From the NCBI GenBank assembly GCA_009377755.1, contig WHTM01000011.1, positions 1-64,000 of the forward strand: a stretch of DNA of 64,000 nucleotides, read 5' to 3'. The DNA is from Hyphomicrobiales bacterium. GTDB lineage: Bacteria > Pseudomonadota > Alphaproteobacteria > Rhizobiales > Xanthobacteraceae. The translations under genes were made by a program, and so were the position numbers. A model generated the notes under the pieces. It was not told the origin of the DNA and made no database searches. It was given only the letters and a program-made list of their open reading frames with translations. Every line of letters begins with the position of its first letter. Positions within the stretch are counted from its first letter, which is position 1. Below, one piece after another: positions 45,862 to 55,705 of the stretch.

Positions 45862-45885
45862 GGTCGGAAGGCCTTCGGTGATGGC

Positions 45886-47277
45886 ATGAGCAACAAGATG
45901 TGGGGCGGGCGCTTTGCGTCGGGTCCCGATGCCATCATGGAGGAGATCAACGCCTCCATCGACGTCGATCGGCACCTCTATCGCCAGGACATTGCCGCGT
46001 CCAAGGCGCATACCGCCATGCTGGCGAAGCAAGGCATCATTACGGCGGACGATGCCGTGCAGATCGCTCACGGTCTAGACACGATTCTGTCAGAGATCGA
46101 GGGCGGGCGGTTCGAATTCAGACGGGCACTCGAGGACATTCACATGAATGTCGAGAGCCGGCTCGCCGAGCTGATCGGCCCCGCCGCCGGCCGGCTGCAC
46201 ACCGCGCGCTCGCGCAACGACCAGGTGGCGACCGACTTCAAGCTGTGGGTGCGCGACACCATCGACGCCGTCGATGCAGCGCTCGCCGGCTACCAGCGGG
46301 CGCTGGCCGAGCGCGCCAAGGACCATGCCGGCACCGTGATGCCGGGGTTTACCCATCTGCAGACCGCGCAGCCGGTGACGTTCGGGCATCATCTCCTCGC
46401 CTATGTGGAGATGGCGGCGCGCGACCGTGGCCGCTTCGCCGATGCCAGGCGGCGGCTCAACGAGAGCCCGCTCGGTGCCGGCGCGCTGGCCGGTACCTCG
46501 TTCCCGCTCGACCGCACGATGACGGCCAGGGAGCTCGGCTTCGACCGTCCGGCGGCAAACTCGCTCGACGCCGTATCGGACCGCGACTTCGTGCTGGAGA
46601 CGCTTGCTGCCGCCGCGATCACGGCGATGCATCTGTCGCGGTTTGCCGAGGAGATTGTGATCTGGACCTCGCCGGTGGTCGGCCTGCTGTCGCTCTCCGA
46701 CAAGTTCACCACCGGCTCTTCGATCATGCCACAGAAACGCAATCCCGATGCGGCAGAGCTTGTGCGCGCCAAGACGGGGCGCGTTGCCGGTGCGCTCCAA
46801 GCGTTGCTGATGGTGATGAAGGGATTGCCGCTCGCCTACCAGAAGGACATGCAGGAGGACAAGGACAGCGCCATGGACGCGTTCGCTGCGTTGATGCTGT
46901 CGATCGCCGCCATGACCGGTATGGTGCGCGATATGCAGCCGGACACCGCGCGCATGAAGAAGGCGGCGGGGGAGGGGTTTGCGACCGCGACCGATCTTGC
47001 CGACTGGCTGGTGCGTGTGCTCAAGCTGCCGTTCCGCGAGGCGCACCACATTGCCGGCCGGATCGTGGCGCAGGCCGCGGAACGCGGTGTGGCGCTGCAC
47101 CGGCTGCCGCTCGCGGCGATGCAGATGGTCGAACCGGGCATCAGCGAAGACGTATTCTCGGTGCTCTCCGTCGACCGTTCGGTGAAGAGCCGCACCAGCT
47201 ACGGCGGCACGGCGCCGCGCAACGTCGGCGCGACGGCGCGGAAATGGCTGCGCCGGCTCGACAGGGAGGGACGATGA
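45886..47277 (+). CDS. argH: Argininosuccinate lyase
   Basis: ArgH splits argininosuccinate into arginine and fumarate. The 463-residue protein contains [40 protein letters not shown], the [19 protein letters not shown] segment with catalytic histidine, and the lyase signature [12 protein letters not shown]. The frame is open well upstream but the ATG at 45886 gives the normal N-terminus. Its end overlaps the next gene by ATGA. In relatives argH is followed by lptM and lysA; here a TPR-methyltransferase and an inserted cluster intervene. Confidence 0.96.
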   Translation: MSNKMWGGRFASGPDAIMEEINASIDVDRHLYRQDIAASKAHTAMLAKQGIITADDAVQIAHGLDTILSEIEGGRFEFRRALEDIHMNVESRLAELIGPAAGRLHTARSRNDQVATDFKLWVRDTIDAVDAALAGYQRALAERAKDHAGTVMPGFTHLQTAQPVTFGHHLLAYVEMAARDRGRFADARRRLNESPLGAGALAGTSFPLDRTMTARELGFDRPAANSLDAVSDRDFVLETLAAAAITAMHLSRFAEEIVIWTSPVVGLLSLSDKFTTGSSIMPQKRNPDAAELVRAKTGRVAGALQALLMVMKGLPLAYQKDMQEDKDSAMDAFAALMLSIAAMTGMVRDMQPDTARMKKAAGEGFATATDLADWLVRVLKLPFREAHHIAGRIVAQAAERGVALHRLPLAAMQMVEPGISEDVFSVLSVDRSVKSRTSYGGTAPRNVGATARKWLRRLDREGR

Positions 47278-49748
47278 ACCGCAAGGAACGGCGCGCGGCG
47301 CAGCGCCTCGGCAGCGGCGCTGGCGGCGCGGCCTTCGATCAGGCGCAGCGGCTGTTCGGGCAGGCGCTGCAGTACCATCAGCGCGGACAGTTTCCCGAGG
47401 CGGAACGCCATTATCGCAGCCTGCTGGGGATCAAGCCGACGCATGAGCACAGCCTCTACAATCTTGGAATCCTCGCGCTGCAAACCAACCGCAATGACCT
47501 GGCCGTCGAGATGCTCGGCAAGGCCGTGGGTATCAACGGCGGCGATGCCGAGTGGCGCTACAACTATGCCTTCGCCCTGCAACGCGCAGGCCGCTCCGAG
47601 CAGGCGATCGAGCAGTATTCGCGGGCGGTGGCGCACAAGCCCGACTATGCCGAGGCGCATCTCAACCTCGGCAATCTAGTGTTCAGCCTGGGGCGGCTGG
47701 CCGAGGCGACGATCTGTTACCAGAAAGTGGCGGCGCTTAAGCCGGACTTTGCCGAGACGCATTACAATCTCGGCAATGTGCTGGCGCAGCAAGGCCGCAC
47801 GCAGGAGGCGGTCGCCTGCTTCGAGCGGTCGCTCGCGCTCAAGCCGCTGGCCGAGACGCACAACAATCTCGGCATCGCGCTGGCGAAGGATCCGGCCCGC
47901 ACGGACGAGGCCATGGCGCACTATCGCAAGGCGCTGGCGCTTAACCCGCTCTTCGTCGAGGCGGAGAACAACATCGCCAATCTGCACGCGGCGCGCGGCG
48001 AATTGGAGAAGGCCGCCGACATCTTCGGCCGAATCGTTCAAGCGCATCCGAACAATGCCGATGCCTACGAGAATCTCGCGCGCACCCTGCTGACCGGAGG
48101 GGCGGCGCTCGCCGCCGTTCCGGTTCTGGCGCAGGCGCTGACACTGCGCGAGACAAGCGCGGCCAAGCGCCTGTTTGTCGCCAGCGTGAAACAGGTACGA
48201 TCCGGCTCCGATCATCCTGCGCTACGCGACCTGGTGGTGCGGTCCTTGACCGAATCCTGGGATCATGCCGGCCTCCTCGGCAACATCGTCGCCAGCCTGA
48301 TCAAGACCAGCACGGAGACAGGCGGCTGCGTCGCCCGGGCGGCGCAGGCCTGGCCGCGGCGGTTGACGGCAGAGGAACTGTTCGGAGCGTCGGGCCCCGA
48401 TCAGGTCTTCAAGGACCGGCTGCTGCTGGCCTGGCTGCAGACCGCGCGTGTCACCGATATCGAGATCGAGCGGTTCCTGACGATGGCGCGCTCGGTGCTG
48501 CTGCGATGCGCCGGCGGGCCGGCCGGCGGCAACGTGCAGGCGCATGAATTGCGGTTCTGGTCCAACCTCGCGCAGCAGTGCTTCGCCAACGAATTCGTCT
48601 TCGCCACCACCGAGGACGAGGTCGCGGCGGCGACACGGCTACGCGGCGAGGCCGCCGCCGCACTTGGCGCCGGCGAGCCCGTGCCGGTGTTGCAATTGCT
48701 GGCAATTGCGGCGCTCGGCCGGCTGGATACGCTGGCGCACGCCGCACGCTTGCTCGATCACGCATGGCCGGATGACGTGCGGGCGGTCTTGCGGCAGCAA
48801 CTCAGCGAACCGCGGGAGGAACAGCAACTGCGCGCCTCGATTCCGCGACTCGCGCCGATCAAGGACGACGTTTCGCGTCGGGTGCAAGCTCAGTACGAGG
48901 AGAACCCCTATCCGCGCTGGATCAACGTGCCGCGGGAATCCCCGCAACCGGCCGACGAGCATCGGCAGGCGCCTTTCCTGCATGCGCCCATCCGCCCCTA
49001 TGGCAGCGGCATCGGGACCGAAGTCTTGATCGCCGGCTGCGGCACCGGCCAGCACGTGGTCGGCATCGCGCAGCGCTATCCGCAGGCCCGCATCCTGGCC
49101 ATCGATCTCAGCATGACCAGCCTCGGCTACGCGGCGCGCAAGACCCGGGAACTCGGCCTGACTAATGTCGAATACGCGCAAGCCGACATTCTCGAGCTCG
49201 GCGCGGTCGGCCGATCATTCGATGTGATCGAGTCGAGCGGCGTGTTGCACCATCTCGGCGATCCCTTCGCCGGATGGCGCGTCCTGTTGTCCGTGCTCCG
49301 GCCCAGGGGTTATATGCATGCCGGCCTCTACAGCGAGCTGGCGCGGCAGCAAATCGTGGCCGCGCGCCGGTTCATCGCCGAACGCGGTTACGGATCGAGC
49401 GTGGAAGACATCCGCCGCTGCCGGCAGGACCTGATCGAGGCCGCGACCGACGGCTTGCTCAAGGAGATCGCGGATCTCGGCGACTTTTACACGGTCAGCG
49501 ACTGCCGTGACCTGCTGTTCCATGTGCAGGAGCACCGGCTGACGCTGACGCGAATCAAGGCATTCCTGGAGGACGCCGGATTGTGCTTCCTCGGGTTCGA
49601 TCTCGAGCCATCGCAGTATCACGCCTACGCCAGGCAATTTCCCGACGACAAGGCGATGACCAATCTCGCTCAATGGCACGTCTTCGAGATGCAGAATCCA
49701 CAAACATTCATCGGCATGTATCAGTTCTGGGTACAGCGAAGCCTGTGA
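47274..49748 (+). CDS. TPR-repeat protein fused to a SAM-dependent methyltransferase
   Basis: The 824-residue protein has at least six tetratricopeptide repeats in residues ~20-290 ([80 protein letters not shown] and more), a helical middle region, and a C-terminal class I methyltransferase (~560-740) with motif [21 protein letters not shown] and [13 protein letters not shown]. The TPR part probably recruits the substrate. The target is unknown. It overlaps argH by four bases, so it is co-transcribed with it. Confidence 0.85.
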   Translation: MNRKERRAAQRLGSGAGGAAFDQAQRLFGQALQYHQRGQFPEAERHYRSLLGIKPTHEHSLYNLGILALQTNRNDLAVEMLGKAVGINGGDAEWRYNYAFALQRAGRSEQAIEQYSRAVAHKPDYAEAHLNLGNLVFSLGRLAEATICYQKVAALKPDFAETHYNLGNVLAQQGRTQEAVACFERSLALKPLAETHNNLGIALAKDPARTDEAMAHYRKALALNPLFVEAENNIANLHAARGELEKAADIFGRIVQAHPNNADAYENLARTLLTGGAALAAVPVLAQALTLRETSAAKRLFVASVKQVRSGSDHPALRDLVVRSLTESWDHAGLLGNIVASLIKTSTETGGCVARAAQAWPRRLTAEELFGASGPDQVFKDRLLLAWLQTARVTDIEIERFLTMARSVLLRCAGGPAGGNVQAHELRFWSNLAQQCFANEFVFATTEDEVAAATRLRGEAAAALGAGEPVPVLQLLAIAALGRLDTLAHAARLLDHAWPDDVRAVLRQQLSEPREEQQLRASIPRLAPIKDDVSRRVQAQYEENPYPRWINVPRESPQPADEHRQAPFLHAPIRPYGSGIGTEVLIAGCGTGQHVVGIAQRYPQARILAIDLSMTSLGYAARKTRELGLTNVEYAQADILELGAVGRSFDVIESSGVLHHLGDPFAGWRVLLSVLRPRGYMHAGLYSELARQQIVAARRFIAERGYGSSVEDIRRCRQDLIEAATDGLLKEIADLGDFYTVSDCRDLLFHVQEHRLTLTRIKAFLEDAGLCFLGFDLEPSQYHAYARQFPDDKAMTNLAQWHVFEMQNPQTFIGMYQFWVQRSL

Positions 49749-49814
49749 ACGCCCGGGGTCGAACTGTCGATTTGCCGGCCGGTCTGCTATTGTGTCGAAC
49801 CTTCAGGAGGCCTC

Positions 49815-50054
49815 GTGGCTCAACCGTTCGCTCCCGCCTTGCTCCGATGGGCTCTGATCGGCGCACTTGCCGCGACCGTTCTTGCCGGCTGCGGCCGCAA
49901 GGGGCCGCCAGAGTCGCCGCCGGGGGCGCAGGCGCTCGAGCCCCCCATCGACCCGGCGACCGGCAAGCCGTGGCCGATCATGTCCCGGGAGGGTTATCCG
50001 GTTGCTCCGGCCGGCGAGAAGAAGCGCATCCCGCTCGATTGGCTGATCGAATAG
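49815..50054 (+). CDS. lptM: LptM-like lipoprotein
   Basis: The 79-residue lipoprotein starts with GTG 49815 (AGGAGG upstream), has a signal peptide ending in the lipobox VLAGC, then the short mature motif GRKGPPESPP that defines LptM (YifL), a small partner of the LptD-BamA LPS export site. It usually lies between argH and lysA; here lysA is 5.6 kb further on. Residues after 45 are proline-rich and end in KKRIPLDWLIE. Confidence 0.85.
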   Translation: MAQPFAPALLRWALIGALAATVLAGCGRKGPPESPPGAQALEPPIDPATGKPWPIMSREGYPVAPAGEKKRIPLDWLIE

Positions 50055-50091
50055 CCCTGCTCGGGGGATGGTTCTGCGCCGGAGAATTGCC

Positions 50092-51360
50092 CTACACCAT
50101 CCGCGCCAGCCATAGCGACAGCGCCGGGATATAGGTCACCAGCATCAATGCGAGAATTGCGAGCGCGACGAACGGCATCAGCCCGGGATAGAGGGTGGTC
50201 GACGGCACCTTGAACAGCGCCTGGAACACGAAAATGTTGATGCCGAACGGCGGCGTGAACGTGCCGATGGTCAGATTCATCACCACGATCACGCCGAAAT
50301 GGATCGGGTCGACGCCGAGCGTCTTCGCCACCGGCAGCAGCAGCGGCGCCAGGACCAGGAGCGCGGTGGCGGTATCGAGCACGCAGCCGACCAGCAGCAG
50401 GAACATATTGATGATCAGCAGGATCACCCAGGGCGAGGCATGCAGCCCGGTGATGAACTCCGCCGTAATCTGTGCCACGCCGCTGATGGTCAACAGCCAC
50501 GCATAGAGCGACGCCGCGGCGACGATGATGAACACCAGCGCGGTCAGCATCATGGTCCGCGTCGCGACCGCGAACAACTGCGCGAGCGTGACCTCCTTGT
50601 AGACGAAATAGGTCACGAAAATCGCATAGACGCAGGCTACGCCCGCAGCCTCCGTCGGGGAGAAGGCGCCCGAATAGATGCCGCCGAGGATGATGGCGAT
50701 GGCGCCAACGGCCCACAGGCCATCCCGGCTCGCATAGAGGAACTCCGAGAATGAGAACGCCTGCGACTCGCGGATGCCCTGGCGATAGGCGTACACGTAG
50801 ATGTAGAGGGCAAACAGGCCGGCCAGCACCAGGCCGGGGATGATTCCGGCCGCAAACAGGTGAACGACCGACGTTTCTGCCGCAATTCCGTAAAGGATGA
50901 ATCCGAGGGACGGCGGAATCAGATTGTCGAGGGCATTCTCCGCGGTCACGAGTCCGCCCGCGAACTTCTCGCTGTAGCCGGCTTTGCGCATCTGCGGATA
51001 GGTCAACTGTCCCACGGCAGCGACGCCGGCGCTGGTGGCGCCGGAAATGGCGCCGAACACCGCCGCCAGGCCAAGCGAGGTCATCGGCAGGCTGCCGCGG
51101 ACCGTGCCGATCATCGACGTGACCCAGCGCAAGAGCCGAACCGAAATGCCGCCGCGCGCCATCAGGTCGCCGGCGAAGATGAAGAACGGCACGGCGAGCA
51201 ACGGCCACTTGTTCAGGGAGTCATACATCACCTGGTGAACGACGGTCGACGGCAGCCGCAGGAACAGCAGCGCCACCTCGGAGGTCGCCAGCAGGATCAG
51301 GAAAATCGGGATACCGAGCACCAGCAGGATGATCGGCAACACCACCAGCAGCAACAGCAT
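50092..51360 (-). CDS. TRAP transporter large permease subunit (DctM)
   Basis: The 422-residue protein has about 12 helices and TRAP DctM features: PLLAVPFFIFAGDLMARGGI, GAISGATSAGVAAVGQLTYP, and later PPFGINIFVFQALFKV. It forms the membrane transporter with the DctQ-type subunit encoded 101 bp upstream and is fed by the DctP proteins further upstream. It ends 38 bp from the lptM gene stop (convergent). Confidence 0.92.
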   Translation of the reverse strand: MLLLLVVLPIILLVLGIPIFLILLATSEVALLFLRLPSTVVHQVMYDSLNKWPLLAVPFFIFAGDLMARGGISVRLLRWVTSMIGTVRGSLPMTSLGLAAVFGAISGATSAGVAAVGQLTYPQMRKAGYSEKFAGGLVTAENALDNLIPPSLGFILYGIAAETSVVHLFAAGIIPGLVLAGLFALYIYVYAYRQGIRESQAFSFSEFLYASRDGLWAVGAIAIILGGIYSGAFSPTEAAGVACVYAIFVTYFVYKEVTLAQLFAVATRTMMLTALVFIIVAAASLYAWLLTISGVAQITAEFITGLHASPWVILLIINMFLLLVGCVLDTATALLVLAPLLLPVAKTLGVDPIHFGVIVVMNLTIGTFTPPFGINIFVFQALFKVPSTTLYPGLMPFVALAILALMLVTYIPALSLWLARMV

Positions 51361-51461
51361 GACCTAATGTCTCCGGGAAACTGCAGCTTGCCGGGCGTCA
51401 ATTGCCGTCGCCGACGCACGAGGCGTCCAGGTTCGCGGTGACGACGATGGAACCGGTCGCG

Positions 51462-51977
51462 TCATTCGAACCGACCGGTGATATAGCTGCGCAGGCGCAC
51501 GACGACGGCGACCGCCATCAATCCAAATCCGATGGGAACAGCAATGTGCGGAATCGTCAGCGGAACGCCGGCGCTGATGCTGACTTCCCCGCTCCGCCAG
51601 AACAGACCGATGACGTGGTAGGATTGGATGACGACGTAGACCGAGGCGCAAATCATCAGTAGCGCGGTCAGGGCGCCGACGATCTCCTTGATCGGCGACC
51701 GCAACATGGTCGCGAACAAGTCCATTCTGATGTGGAGGCCCTGATAGGTGATCGTCGCGGCGGCCAGAATGACGCCCCACAGGACCATGTAGATGAGCAC
51801 CTCTTCGGCCCAGTACAGAGCCTCGAAGAAGAAATAGCGGGCGACGACGTTGGCGAAATTGATCGCAATGGCTCCGCACAACAGCGCCCCGGTCACGACG
51901 TAGGGGATACGGACGAAGATGAGGTCGGCAATCGGCGCAGTCTCAGTCGCGGGCGGGGCCGTGTCTTGGTCGCTCAT
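51462..51977 (-). CDS. TRAP transporter small permease subunit (DctQ)
   Basis: The 171-residue protein has four helices and the DctQ pattern (RYFFFEALYWAEEVLIYMVLWGVILAA, HIRMDLFATMLRSPIKEIVG). It completes the permease with DctM. The start at 51977 is chosen by AGGG spacing; an ATG at 52022 would add 15 residues. It lies between the first DctP and DctM in the operon. Confidence 0.88.
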   Translation of the reverse strand: MSDQDTAPPATETAPIADLIFVRIPYVVTGALLCGAIAINFANVVARYFFFEALYWAEEVLIYMVLWGVILAAATITYQGLHIRMDLFATMLRSPIKEIVGALTALLMICASVYVVIQSYHVIGLFWRSGEVSISAGVPLTIPHIAVPIGFGLMAVAVVVRLRSYITGRFE

Positions 51978-52145
51978 CGGTCCAATCCCTGCAAAGGTCG
52001 CCGACGGCGCACTCAAGTCCATGCGCTCGGCGGCAGGTCGTATCAACCGGCTTCGACTGGCAGCCAAGCCTGCCGGCATAGCGGCCGGGAGGCTTGGGTC
52101 AGTCGTGCCGGATTTGTCGGCTCGATCCTCGTCTCACCACTTAAC

Positions 52146-53162
52146 TTATTGGATCTTGTTGCCGTAGGACTTCACCTTCTGGAAGAAGGCCTTCAGTTCC
52201 GGCGTCTTCGCCGTCACGACCTCACCGACCGATCCGAGCGTTTTGCGCATCTGCTCCATTTCCTCGGGCGTCCAGAAGATGAACTCGCCGCCGTTCTTCT
52301 TCCATTCCGCCTCTTGCTCGGCGATCTTGACCGAGGTCAGCGCGATGAAGTCCTTCTGCAGGGAGCGCCCGACGTCCACGACGGTGGTGCGCAGGTCCGC
52401 CGGCAGGGAATCGAGCCACTTCTTGCTGAACGTGGGGTAGGTGACGAGCAGCGTATCCTCGGTCTTCAAGAGCGTCTTGGAGTAGGTATAGAGCTTGAAG
52501 TTGGTGTGGATCGTCTGGCCGCTCATCGTCCCGTCGATGGTGCCGTTGTGCAGCGCCGTGATCATGTCGTTGAGGCCCATCGGGATGGCGGCCGCTCCGA
52601 GCCGCTTCATGCGCTCGCGCTCGGCGTCGGTGGCATTGACGCGCATCTTCTTGCCCGAGAAATCAGACAGCTTGCGCAGCGGATTTTTCGCGATATAGCG
52701 GCCGTCCGCTTGTCCCGCGATGATCAAGCCGACAATGCCTTTGTCGACCATCAAGTTCTGGATGTCCTTGAGGAGTTCCGGGTCTTGCAGGACTCGGTTG
52801 GAGTGAGCGCGATCCTTGAACATGAACGGAATACTGAACACGCCGGCCCTGGCATCGACGCCGGCGTAGAAGTCGATCGGCATCACCGCCGCTTCGATGG
52901 TGCCGAGCTGCAAGCCCTGCACATGGGCGGCGGGCGAACCGAGCTGACCGCGTGGGAAGATCTTGACTTCGATGCGGCCGTTGGTCGCCTTCTCGAGACG
53001 CTCCTTCAGCATGATCAGATAGCCGTGGTCGGCGTCGTTGAATGCCAGCACGCCGGCCTTCATCGTGAAGTCGGCGGCCTTCGCAGTGTCCAAACTGCCG
53101 GCGAGCGCGAGCGCGAGAATTGATCCCGCGACCGACGCGGTGCGCAAGAGTGCAGTGGTCAT
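52146..53162 (-). CDS. TRAP transporter substrate-binding protein DctP, paralogue 1
   Basis: This is a 338-residue periplasmic protein with a signal peptide (ILALALAGSLDTAKA). DctP features include FPRGQLGSPAAHVQGLQLGT, the conserved arginine region SDFSGKKMRVNATDAERERM and GLNDMITALHNGTIDG. Paralogous to the binding protein encoded upstream on the same strand, with long near-identical stretches, so the permease may serve two related substrates. A GGGGAGGT site precedes the start. Confidence 0.9.
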   Translation of the reverse strand: MTTALLRTASVAGSILALALAGSLDTAKAADFTMKAGVLAFNDADHGYLIMLKERLEKATNGRIEVKIFPRGQLGSPAAHVQGLQLGTIEAAVMPIDFYAGVDARAGVFSIPFMFKDRAHSNRVLQDPELLKDIQNLMVDKGIVGLIIAGQADGRYIAKNPLRKLSDFSGKKMRVNATDAERERMKRLGAAAIPMGLNDMITALHNGTIDGTMSGQTIHTNFKLYTYSKTLLKTEDTLLVTYPTFSKKWLDSLPADLRTTVVDVGRSLQKDFIALTSVKIAEQEAEWKKNGGEFIFWTPEEMEQMRKTLGSVGEVVTAKTPELKAFFQKVKSYGNKIQ

Positions 53163-53515
53163 AGTTACCTCCCCGTGTGACGCTACAGAACTCTATTTAG
53201 AGTTGGCATTTCGGCGCATCCCAACACGAGCTACATCGCCCGGTCAGCAGCGCCATCGCGGCTTGTCTGATAGCTGCCAGTATTTCCCCCTCCTGTATGT
53301 GCCGTCAACGACTGTTACGCCAAACGCGGCCCATGGCCGGTGCTTGCATCCAACGGCTCGCTTGAACTTGCGGGCTCCATCACCGCTTTGGTGACGGCGT
53401 TCCGCTTGACTGGATGGCGGAGAGACAAATCGCCCCCGGCGACGCGTTGCTGCGCCTCCAGGGGCTTCGATCATGGCTCGTGCGGGCCTGGGGTTGACCG
53501 CGCCGTTCGTTGGTT
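53163..53515. other. Spacer between the two DctP genes
   Basis: The 353-bp region has no gene I recognise. At 53189-53204, 27 bp before the DctP1 start, lies AACTCT-ATTT-AGAGTT, a 6-bp perfect inverted repeat that could be an operator. The rest is featureless. Confidence 0.35.
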
Positions 53516-54535
53516 TCAGGGCTTGCCGCTGATCGCCTTCACCTTCTTGTAGAAAGCGTTCGCGACGGGATTCTTCGCCGTCACGTCGTCGCCGACCGAT
53601 TCCGTCTTTTTACGCATCTCGGCGTGATCGGCAGCCGACAGCTCGATGAACGAGCCACCGCGTTCGAGCCACTTCTTGGTCAGATCGGTGTCATCGCGAT
53701 CAGCCAACTTCGTAAACTCGGGTTTCAATGAGCGCACGGCCGTCACGACGGTATTGCGCAAGTCGGGCGGCATGCTGTCGAGCCATTTCTTGCTGATGCC
53801 GGCGTAGCTGACGAGCATTGTGTCATTGGTCTTCAGCAGCACATTGGAGTAGGTGTGCAGGTTGAAGTTCACGTGGATCGAGATGCCGCTCATGGTGCCG
53901 TCGATGACCCCGCTCTGCAGCGAGGTCACCATCTCGGCGAGTCCCATCGGGATCGCGGTCGCCCCGAGGCGCTTCATGCGCTCGCGCTCGGCATCGGTCG
54001 CGTTCACACGCAGCTTCTTGCCGCTGAAATCGGAAAGCTTCCGCAGCGGCTCACGGGCGATGTACTTGCCGTCCGCGATCGCTCCGACCATGCCCCCGAC
54101 GACGCCTTTGCTTTCAAGCAATGGCATGAGCTCGTCGAACAGTTCCTTGTCCTGTACCAGCCGGTTGGCGTGGTGGCGATCCTTGAACAGGAAAGGACTG
54201 CTAAACACGCCGGCGCGCGGGTCAATGCCGGCATAGAAGTCGATCGGCGGCATGAACGCCTCGATCGTGCCCAGCTGCAAGCCCTGGAGATGCCCCGCGG
54301 CGGAACCGAGTTGCCCGCGCGGGAACACCTTCACCTCGACCCGCCCGTTGGTCGCCTTCTCGACCGCCACCTTGGTGGCTTCGGCAAAGCCATGCTGGGC
54401 GTCGTTGACCGAGAGGACACCGAACTTCATCGTGAATTCGGCGGCCGCCGCCTGTGGAACACCGAAGCCGACGACGCATGCGAAGGCGACGACCGGACCC
54501 GCCATCGAAGCTGTTCGCGCAAATATCCCGACCAT
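53516..54535 (-). CDS. TRAP transporter substrate-binding protein DctP, paralogue 2
   Basis: This is a 339-residue DctP with signal peptide (AFACVVGFGVPQAAA). Shares with paralogue 1 the segments RKLSDFSGKKLRVNATDAER, FPRGQLGSAAGHLQGLQLGT and GLAEMVTSLQSGVIDGTMSG. The start at 54535 is set by GGGGAGGG seven bases upstream; an earlier ATG nine codons away is possible. It is divergent from the amidohydrolase gene (198 bp between starts), which may act on the imported compound. Confidence 0.9.
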   Translation of the reverse strand: MVGIFARTASMAGPVVAFACVVGFGVPQAAAAEFTMKFGVLSVNDAQHGFAEATKVAVEKATNGRVEVKVFPRGQLGSAAGHLQGLQLGTIEAFMPPIDFYAGIDPRAGVFSSPFLFKDRHHANRLVQDKELFDELMPLLESKGVVGGMVGAIADGKYIAREPLRKLSDFSGKKLRVNATDAERERMKRLGATAIPMGLAEMVTSLQSGVIDGTMSGISIHVNFNLHTYSNVLLKTNDTMLVSYAGISKKWLDSMPPDLRNTVVTAVRSLKPEFTKLADRDDTDLTKKWLERGGSFIELSAADHAEMRKKTESVGDDVTAKNPVANAFYKKVKAISGKP

Positions 54536-54733
54536 GCTGATACCCTCCCCGCTTATTTTCATTGATTCTCGCTGACGAGGGATCGGCGCACCAGCGATTG
54601 CCGGATTGATTGCGCCTCCCTCGAATGTTTGTAGTATTTCCCGCGTCCCCTGCCGCGTCAACGACGCGTACTGCTGCGTGCGGCGCGAATATGTTGCACG
54701 TCGGCGTCCCCGCAATCTCCATGGATCACAGCA

Positions 54734-55696
54734 ATGACGGATCGTGGCCTGATCGACGTGCATCAACATCTGATCCCACAAGTCTACATCGACCGGTTGG
54801 CAACGGTCGGCGTGATGGGCAGCGGCGAGCACCCCTGGCCCAACTGCGACGTGGGCAAGGCGCTCGATCTGATGGATCGGACCGGCATCACGACAGCGTT
54901 CACCTCGATCTCATCGCCGGGCCTGTATTTCGGCGACGTTGCATTCACGCGCCGTCTTGCGCGTGAATGCAACGTCGCCATGGCCGAACTGGTTCGCAAC
55001 AGGCCGGACCGGTTCGGCGCCTTCGCGGCGCTGCCGTTGCCGGACGTCGACGCCGCGCTGCGCGAGCTCGAATATGCGCTCGATGTCCTCAAGCTCGACG
55101 GCGTCAATCTCGTGACGCACGTCGCCCACCGCTACATGGGCCATCCCGAGGAGGCGGAGCTATATGCGGAACTCGACCGGCGTCGCGCCGCTGTCTTCGT
55201 GCACCCGGTGCGTCCCAATCTCGATGGCTTGGCGCCGCTAAGTTACTCCACCGGGCTCACCGAGCTTGTGTTCGATACCACACGCGCGATTGCCAACATG
55301 CTGTTCACCGGAACGCTGGCGCGGTTTCCCAACATCCGGTTCATCATGCCGCATGCCGGCGGCGTGACGCCGTTCCTGCTGTTCCGCCTGAGCGGCCAGG
55401 ATACCAACCCGCGCATGCGCGACAAGATTCCGGAGGGTGTGGCGGCCTACATGCGCCGGTTCTATTACGACGTCGCCCAATCGGCTGCGCCATTGTCGCT
55501 GCGGGCACTGTCCGAGGTCGCGGAGCCTGACCGCATCGTGTTCGGGACCGACTACCCGTTCGCGCTCACCCGGGAAAAGGTCGTGTACGACACCATCGCC
55601 GGGGTCCGGGACTATGGCGGCTACGACGCAGCCCAGCGCCGCAAGGTTGAGCGCGACAACGCGCTCGCCCTGTTCCCGCGGCTTGCCGCAGGTTAA
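54734..55696 (+). CDS. Amidohydrolase (ACMSD-like decarboxylase family)
   Basis: The 320-residue protein belongs to the amidohydrolase-2 family, which includes aminocarboxymuconate-semialdehyde decarboxylase and other aromatic-acid decarboxylases. The metal motif is DVHQHLIP (the usual DxHxH), with RFIMPHAGGVTPFLLFRL supplying a later histidine and VFGTDYPFAL the catalytic aspartate. It is divergent from TRAP genes and 9 bp upstream of lysA. A perfect 21-bp inverted repeat lies inside its coding sequence. Substrate unknown, probably an aromatic or related acid. Confidence 0.87.
   Translation: MTDRGLIDVHQHLIPQVYIDRLATVGVMGSGEHPWPNCDVGKALDLMDRTGITTAFTSISSPGLYFGDVAFTRRLARECNVAMAELVRNRPDRFGAFAALPLPDVDAALRELEYALDVLKLDGVNLVTHVAHRYMGHPEEAELYAELDRRRAAVFVHPVRPNLDGLAPLSYSTGLTELVFDTTRAIANMLFTGTLARFPNIRFIMPHAGGVTPFLLFRLSGQDTNPRMRDKIPEGVAAYMRRFYYDVAQSAAPLSLRALSEVAEPDRIVFGTDYPFALTREKVVYDTIAGVRDYGGYDAAQRRKVERDNALALFPRLAAG
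54932..54979. repeat. Perfect 21-bp inverted repeat within the amidohydrolase gene
   Basis: The arm at 54932-54952 is the exact reverse complement of 54959-54979, with a 6-base loop (CGTCTT). It encodes the peptide around FTRRLARECN, which fits the family, so coding and hairpin coexist. Confidence 0.95.
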
Positions 55697-55705
55697 GGTT
55701 CAGAA

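Noticed and set aside
45900-47270. Long upstream extension of the TPR-methyltransferase frame through argH
   Set aside because: The frame is open but reads as an arginine-rich shadow of argH; the ATG at 47274 overlapping the argH stop is the evident start.
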